Positions 59,843-64,000 of a stretch of 64,000 bases of DNA are shown one piece after another. The stretch spans positions 1 to 64,000 of IMG/VR virus record IMGVR_UViG_3300033145_002388, one strand, 5' to 3'. This DNA is from a virus. The notes under the pieces were generated by a model. That model did not search any database, was not told where the DNA came from, and was given only the letters and a program-made list of their open reading frames with translations. The position numbers and the translations under genes were made by a program. Numbering within the stretch: position 1 is the first letter of the stretch; each line of letters begins with the position of its first letter.

Positions 59843-62389
59843 ATGGAAGAATATGAAACCGCAATTAATAATTTAGAAGATGTAAAAGATTATGCCGATA
59901 GTCCAATGGTAATTTCTGGTGGAGAGATTTCAAAAGGTTCAGACCAAGAGACATATCCGGGTTCATTTAAAGTTGCCGCATTAACCGCTTTATTAAGAAA
60001 AACAAATAGTTCAACGGGAGAATTAGTCAAGGTTTCTTTAGATGAACAAGATAATCAAACAATAACTGCCGCTGATACAACTTATATTGTATGTCTAAAT
60101 TATAATGATGGCTCGCCAACAATTTCTTTATCAGAAACAAATCCTTATGATTCTGATAAAAGAAATATACCTATTGGAGAAGTAGCGAAAGACAGCTCAG
60201 ATAATGTTCACTTTATTTCTGGTGGTTTTAATTTTCAAGATGGAGTTGAAAAGCTTCATATGAGAGCAAGAACATTAAGAGAATTAGAGCTTAATGATGG
60301 CTCGGCTATTGCTTATTCTGGCACAAATAATTTTACAATGGAAGAAGGTATTGCTTATGGTGGAATAAATAAATTTCCCCTGAGTTCTTATGATAGCTCT
60401 ATAACTCAATTTACAGGACTTAGAGGAGATGGTGCTGGTGGCTGGACAGAAACACTTTCAAATGTTATTGATTTTGCTCATTATGATGATGGAGCAGGTG
60501 GATTAGGAAATATAGGAAATAATAAATACGGTTGTCATTGGGTTTATAAACATATAGACGACGATGATGTCTATGTTAGATTGGGCGTAGGAAGTTATAC
60601 ATTAGCGGAAGCTATGCTTGCCCAAGAACCAACAAAACCAGCTCATTTAACAGATTTTGGGGTTTTAATAGGGAAAATTATTGCACCTCAAAGCGGTAGT
60701 TCATTTACCGCGGTTCAAATGGTGACAGAAAGATTTTTTACAGGAACGGCTGTTTCTGACCACGGTAACCTTACTGGTTTAAGTGATGATGACCATACCC
60801 AATACGCTTTATTGGCTGGAAGGGCGGGTGGACAAACATTAATAGGTGGGACAGCAAGCGGTGAAGACTTAACTTTACAATCAAGTTCAGACGCGACAAA
60901 AGGAAATATATATTTAGGTGCTGCTCAAACTTCTTATTTTGACGAAGACAATGAGAATTTAAAAATAAATGGTGCTATAACAATTGGTAGTGCAGATACC
61001 GAAGCGCCTTTGAATTTTATTTTACCAGGAGCAGGAGACCAAACCGTAATTAAATTTCAAAATACAGAAACTACTGCAGACGCTGCTATTTCTTTTGATG
61101 GTAGTAGTGTTGGTTCAGATTTACTTTTTGGTTCAAATCTATATTTCTTGGGCTCTTCAATTACTCGATATAATACATCTAAAGCATCAAGTGCTATTTG
61201 GCTTAAAGAAACAGGAGAATTTTCAATTTATACGGGTGATACTGAAGCAATTGCTACTCAACGTTTAGCAATTAGTAGTGCGGGTGCTTTTGACTTCAAA
61301 TCTAATAATGTGTCTGGTATGGGAACTCTTGGTTGTGGTGCTATAACAAGTAGTGGAAATTTTCAAACAAATGGTGGTTATATTTATATCAATAGAAATG
61401 GGGATGCAGTAAATGCCCAATTTTATATAGCATCTGATAATGATAAGATTTGTGAAATAAATTTTGGTGACCCACAAGATGGAGATATTGGTAGAATATG
61501 GTACGACCATTCTGACAATAGTATGAAATTATATACTAGTGCAACATTAGCCCTAACCATAGATAGTTCCCAAAATGCTACTTTTGCTGGAGATATTGAA
61601 TGTGGTGCTATAACAGCAACTTCTTATGATGGTGTTTTAGCTGCTAATTTACTTGATAAGACTGTTAATGAAGTTATTACTGGGATTTGGAGTTTTAAGG
61701 GAGATGATTGGAACCCAATAACAATACAAAGGAGTAAAGATAGCATTGGTGCTGCATATTTTGTAGGATATAAATCAAGGGGTTCCGTCGGTAGTGAAAC
61801 TGCTATTGTAAGTGGAGATGTTCTTGGTGGTTTTCAATTTAGGGGATACGATGGCACAGGTTTTGATGAGAGTGCAAGGATTGATGTAGTATCAGAGGGA
61901 ACAATAGCAACTGGTCAAATTCCAACAAAATGGGTTTTTAAAACTTCTAATAGTTCAGGAACATTAACTGATGAATCAAGTGCAAGAGCATATTTAAGCA
62001 CTGACCAAACTATTCCAACTGGAACATATACAACACTTGCATTGGATACCGAAGAATGGGACACTCAATCAGAATTTGATACCAGTACTCATACATTTAC
62101 GGCAAAAAAAGCGGGTTATTATTTGGTTATAGTAAGGATAAAGTGGTCTACCAACACAACAACGAGTTGGAGAAGGTTAAGAGTTATAACACCCGATAAC
62201 ACAAATGAGTATATTTATACTGAAGCTGGTACTCAACCCACGGGACATTGGAGTCAAGGAGTTAGTGGTATTGTTTATTTAGGTGCAAATCATAGAGTAT
62301 ATGCTCAAGTATACCAAGCTTCTGGCGAAGATTTATCTATTTTTGGAGATAAAACTATGAGTTTTATGGCAATTCATAAATTAAACTAA
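59843..62389 (+). CDS. tail fibre/receptor-binding protein, 848 aa
   Basis: The first ATG is at 59843, but the frame is open from 59756 and its upstream codons (EGTPEVEHAKGSAFRILV) continue the preceding N-terminal domain. Residues 20-150 are a collar-like domain (PMVISGGEISKGSDQETYPG), then a beta region with DHGNLTGLSDDDHTQYALLA, a hallmark phage fibre segment. Residues about 330-620 have fibre repeats (ITSSGNFQTNGGYIYINRNG). The end (TFTAKKAGYYLVIVRIKWST) is a C1q/TNF-like jelly roll, likely the receptor-binding tip. Confidence 0.82.
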   Translation: MEEYETAINNLEDVKDYADSPMVISGGEISKGSDQETYPGSFKVAALTALLRKTNSSTGELVKVSLDEQDNQTITAADTTYIVCLNYNDGSPTISLSETNPYDSDKRNIPIGEVAKDSSDNVHFISGGFNFQDGVEKLHMRARTLRELELNDGSAIAYSGTNNFTMEEGIAYGGINKFPLSSYDSSITQFTGLRGDGAGGWTETLSNVIDFAHYDDGAGGLGNIGNNKYGCHWVYKHIDDDDVYVRLGVGSYTLAEAMLAQEPTKPAHLTDFGVLIGKIIAPQSGSSFTAVQMVTERFFTGTAVSDHGNLTGLSDDDHTQYALLAGRAGGQTLIGGTASGEDLTLQSSSDATKGNIYLGAAQTSYFDEDNENLKINGAITIGSADTEAPLNFILPGAGDQTVIKFQNTETTADAAISFDGSSVGSDLLFGSNLYFLGSSITRYNTSKASSAIWLKETGEFSIYTGDTEAIATQRLAISSAGAFDFKSNNVSGMGTLGCGAITSSGNFQTNGGYIYINRNGDAVNAQFYIASDNDKICEINFGDPQDGDIGRIWYDHSDNSMKLYTSATLALTIDSSQNATFAGDIECGAITATSYDGVLAANLLDKTVNEVITGIWSFKGDDWNPITIQRSKDSIGAAYFVGYKSRGSVGSETAIVSGDVLGGFQFRGYDGTGFDESARIDVVSEGTIATGQIPTKWVFKTSNSSGTLTDESSARAYLSTDQTIPTGTYTTLALDTEEWDTQSEFDTSTHTFTAKKAGYYLVIVRIKWSTNTTTSWRRLRVITPDNTNEYIYTEAGTQPTGHWSQGVSGIVYLGANHRVYAQVYQASGEDLSIFGDKTMSFMAIHKLN

Positions 62390-62451
62390 TGAACATCCAA
62401 ACTCTAACAATTATTCTCGCAGGGCTGGCTAATAAAATGTTAAATAAATAA
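62389..62451 (+). CDS. tiny peptide gene, 20 aa (doubtful)
   Basis: The frame begins in a TAATG overlap with the fibre stop and codes for MNIQTLTIILAGLANKMLNK, a hydrophobic short peptide. The overlap and position suggest it might be translated, but so short a frame could be chance. Confidence 0.25.
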   Translation: MNIQTLTIILAGLANKMLNK

Positions 62452-62480
62452 AAAAGAGATAATTAACTAATTAAAATTTT

Positions 62481-62888
62481 ATGACTAATGAAAAAAACAT
62501 TAAAAAAGAAAAAGATGAAGAACCTAAATCTTATGTTCTTACTTTAACCGAAATAGCTTCTCGAGATCGAAAAGGAAAGGAACTAAAAGATTTAAAAGGA
62601 AATTTAATTTACAGACAATCTGATGCTTTTGCATTTAATCAAATTCTTGGCGCAATCGATACCGCTAACTATGATATTGATTCATTAAGGATTTTAGGAA
62701 AGCTTCAAGATAGATTTGAAGATGCATGGAAAAATGAAAAAACTAAAGTCGAGTTAAATCTAGATATGGTTTCATTTTTAAAAGAATTCTATAAAGATTA
62801 TAGAAAAAAACTCAGAAGGGATGCAATTATAAATACATTTTTATCACGAACTTTAGTGGATATTGCAGATCAAATAGCAAAATTTTAA
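62481..62888 (+). CDS. hypothetical protein, 135 aa
   Basis: The protein has a charged N-terminus, then YVLTLTEIASRDRKGKELKD and a helical rest (FNQILGAIDTANYDIDSLRI; VSFLKEFYKDYRKKLRRDAI). The plan is like small phage proteins that sit near tail genes. The role is unknown; no family is recognised. Confidence 0.55.
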   Translation: MTNEKNIKKEKDEEPKSYVLTLTEIASRDRKGKELKDLKGNLIYRQSDAFAFNQILGAIDTANYDIDSLRILGKLQDRFEDAWKNEKTKVELNLDMVSFLKEFYKDYRKKLRRDAIINTFLSRTLVDIADQIAKF

Positions 62889-62929
62889 TTTATTTTTAGC
62901 GATTCAACGCATTTTAATTTAACAATACC

Positions 62930-63949
62930 ATGTTCAATGTTGGTTTATACAATATTTCTGTTTATAATGCGGCAGGTTGGATTATCAAATCAAATACTTT
63001 TACTGGAAATGCTAATCTAAGAAAAAATCTCGCAAGCTCTTTTACAGGAGATGCAAATTTAAAAAAAGAATTTTCTTCTTCTTATACTGGGGATACAGAT
63101 TTAAAGAAAACTGTTATAGATTCTTTTAAAGGTGATAGTAACTTAAAAAAGGTAGGAATTTCTTCTAGTTTTACAGGAGATACTAACCTAAAGAAAAGCC
63201 TTGTTTCTCAATATACTGGTGATAGTAATCTAAAAAAAGTAATTAGTAGTTCATTTAAAGCTGATTCTTGTTTAGTAATAACTGTTCTTAATAGCTTTAC
63301 TGGAGATAGTGATTTAAAGAAGATAGTTATTTCTAGTTTTACCGGTGATAGTAATTTAAAAGAAACTCAAATTAATATCTTTACAGGTAATGTTAACTTA
63401 AGAAAAAATTTAATAGGATCATTTAAAGGAGATTCTAATTTAAAGAAAATAATTAGTAATACTTTTAAAGCTGATTCTTGTTTAGTAAAAACTATCTTAG
63501 ATTCTTTTACGGGAGATTCCAATTTAAAAAGTACATTATCTAATCAGTTTTCTGGAGATGCTAATCTGAAAAAAAACATTTCTAGTTCTTATACTGGAGA
63601 TAGTAATTTTAAGAAGAAATTTAGTTTTACTTACACTGGTAATAGTAATCTTAAAAAAACAATCTTAAGTTCTTTTAAAGGAGATTCAAATCTTAAAAAA
63701 AATATTGCTAATGACTTTAAAGGTGATAGCAATTTAAAGAAAACTATTTCTGATTCTTTTAAAGGCGATTGTAATCTTAAGAAAAATATTCTATCTTCAT
63801 TTACAGGAAATGCTTATTTACTTGCTCCGGGCTTCTTTTGGAAAGAATTCTATATTAAGATAGACTTAAAAGAATTAAAAACAAAACTAGACTTAAAAGA
63901 ATTAAAAACACAAATAGATTTAAAAGAATTTAATACTCAAATCCAATAA
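62930..63949 (+). CDS. repeat protein with about 20 FTGDSNLKK units, 339 aa
   Basis: After about 20 residues (NVGLYNISVYNAAGWIIKSN), a 13-17 residue repeat (F-T/K-G-D-S-N-L-K-K plus variable S/I/L positions) recurs about 20 times to residue 298, then LLAPGFFWKEFYIKIDLKEL and a short 9-residue KIDLKELKT repeat. A regular beta-solenoid or fibre is likely. Its place at the end of the fibre region suggests a structural or adhesin role. Confidence 0.7.
   Translation: MFNVGLYNISVYNAAGWIIKSNTFTGNANLRKNLASSFTGDANLKKEFSSSYTGDTDLKKTVIDSFKGDSNLKKVGISSSFTGDTNLKKSLVSQYTGDSNLKKVISSSFKADSCLVITVLNSFTGDSDLKKIVISSFTGDSNLKETQINIFTGNVNLRKNLIGSFKGDSNLKKIISNTFKADSCLVKTILDSFTGDSNLKSTLSNQFSGDANLKKNISSSYTGDSNFKKKFSFTYTGNSNLKKTILSSFKGDSNLKKNIANDFKGDSNLKKTISDSFKGDCNLKKNILSSFTGNAYLLAPGFFWKEFYIKIDLKELKTKLDLKELKTQIDLKEFNTQIQ
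62999..63825 (+). repeat. tandem coding repeats (FTGDSNLKK type)
   Basis: Twenty units with the core (F/Y)-(T/K/S)-(G/A)-(D/N)-x-x-L follow each other with variable spacers of 6-9 residues. Codons vary between units, so this is an old, selected array and not a fresh slippage product. Two units (KADSCL) are nearly identical and break the pattern. Confidence 0.75.
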
Positions 63950-63950
63950 T

Positions 63951-64000
63951 ATGGCACAAATAAAAATAAAACAATTTGAAAAGGGAAATTCTATTTATTT
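63951..64000 (+). CDS. start of a gene running off the window
   Basis: ATG at 63951 follows the previous stop by one base and reads MAQIKIKQFEKGNSIY before the window ends. It has the usual AT-rich leader. Too little is visible to name it. Confidence 0.5.
   Translation, partial: MAQIKIKQFEKGNSIY

Noticed and set aside
62999-63825. CRISPR-like spacing of repeats
   Set aside because: The repeats are in one long open frame, vary in codons and spacing, and code a regular protein motif.
54997-63949. Diversity-generating retroelement acting on the fibre genes
   Set aside because: No reverse transcriptase, accessory gene or template repeat is visible in the window.

Overview
The window is a stretch of a large, AT-rich tailed-phage genome (Caudoviricetes). 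Every supported gene is on the + strand, genes are tightly packed and often overlap, and there is a terminase-portal-scaffold-capsid-tail-fibre order. No host chromosomal genes are visible. Most starts have an A/T-rich leader (AAATTTATG or AAATTATG type) and no Shine-Dalgarno sequence. This is typical of phages of Bacteroidota and of some candidate phyla, but the host cannot be fixed from the window. The standard code with TAA, TAG and TGA stops fits throughout. Because 64 kb contains no DNA polymerase, helicase or primase, the full genome is probably considerably larger.

Layout. 1-2.6 kb: small early-type genes and one tRNA-Met(CAT). 2.6-4.2 kb: a cassette with strong ribosome binding sites, two tiny membrane proteins, a structured intergenic RNA and a metallophosphoesterase, ended by a hairpin. 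4.2-6.6 kb: recombination and repair genes (HEMAH metallopeptidase-like, RecA, RusA resolvase, HNH-like). 6.6-13.3 kb: a glycan module with two GT4 glycosyltransferases, one four-domain glycosyltransferase and two methyltransferase-like proteins. 13.26-13.6 kb: a non-coding region with a terminator and iteron-like repeats. 13.6-19.8 kb: small accessory genes, an Fe-S uracil-DNA glycosylase, a SymE-like protein and an RtcB RNA ligase. 19.8-24.9 kb: a MoxR AAA ATPase / VWA-metallopeptidase module closed by a terminator. 25-35.5 kb: packaging and head genes. 35.6-51.5 kb: three unknowns, a 4577-residue giant protein and an adaptor. 51.5-64 kb: tail and receptor-binding proteins.

The most unusual feature is in the head cassette. 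The portal-like protein runs in one uninterrupted frame into an ATP-dependent DNA ligase, and the ligase is split by a 332-residue LAGLIDADG intein inserted at nucleotidyltransferase motif V. The next genes encode a small Pol-beta-type nucleotidyltransferase and a protein resembling the LigD 3'-phosphoesterase domain. A break-repair set therefore appears to be built into the head/packaging operon. A 17-bp palindrome (CGGAAATWATTTCCGAA) occurs four times in the window; three copies lie inside unrelated genes in the same reading frame. Function calls come from motifs read by eye; no database search was possible.
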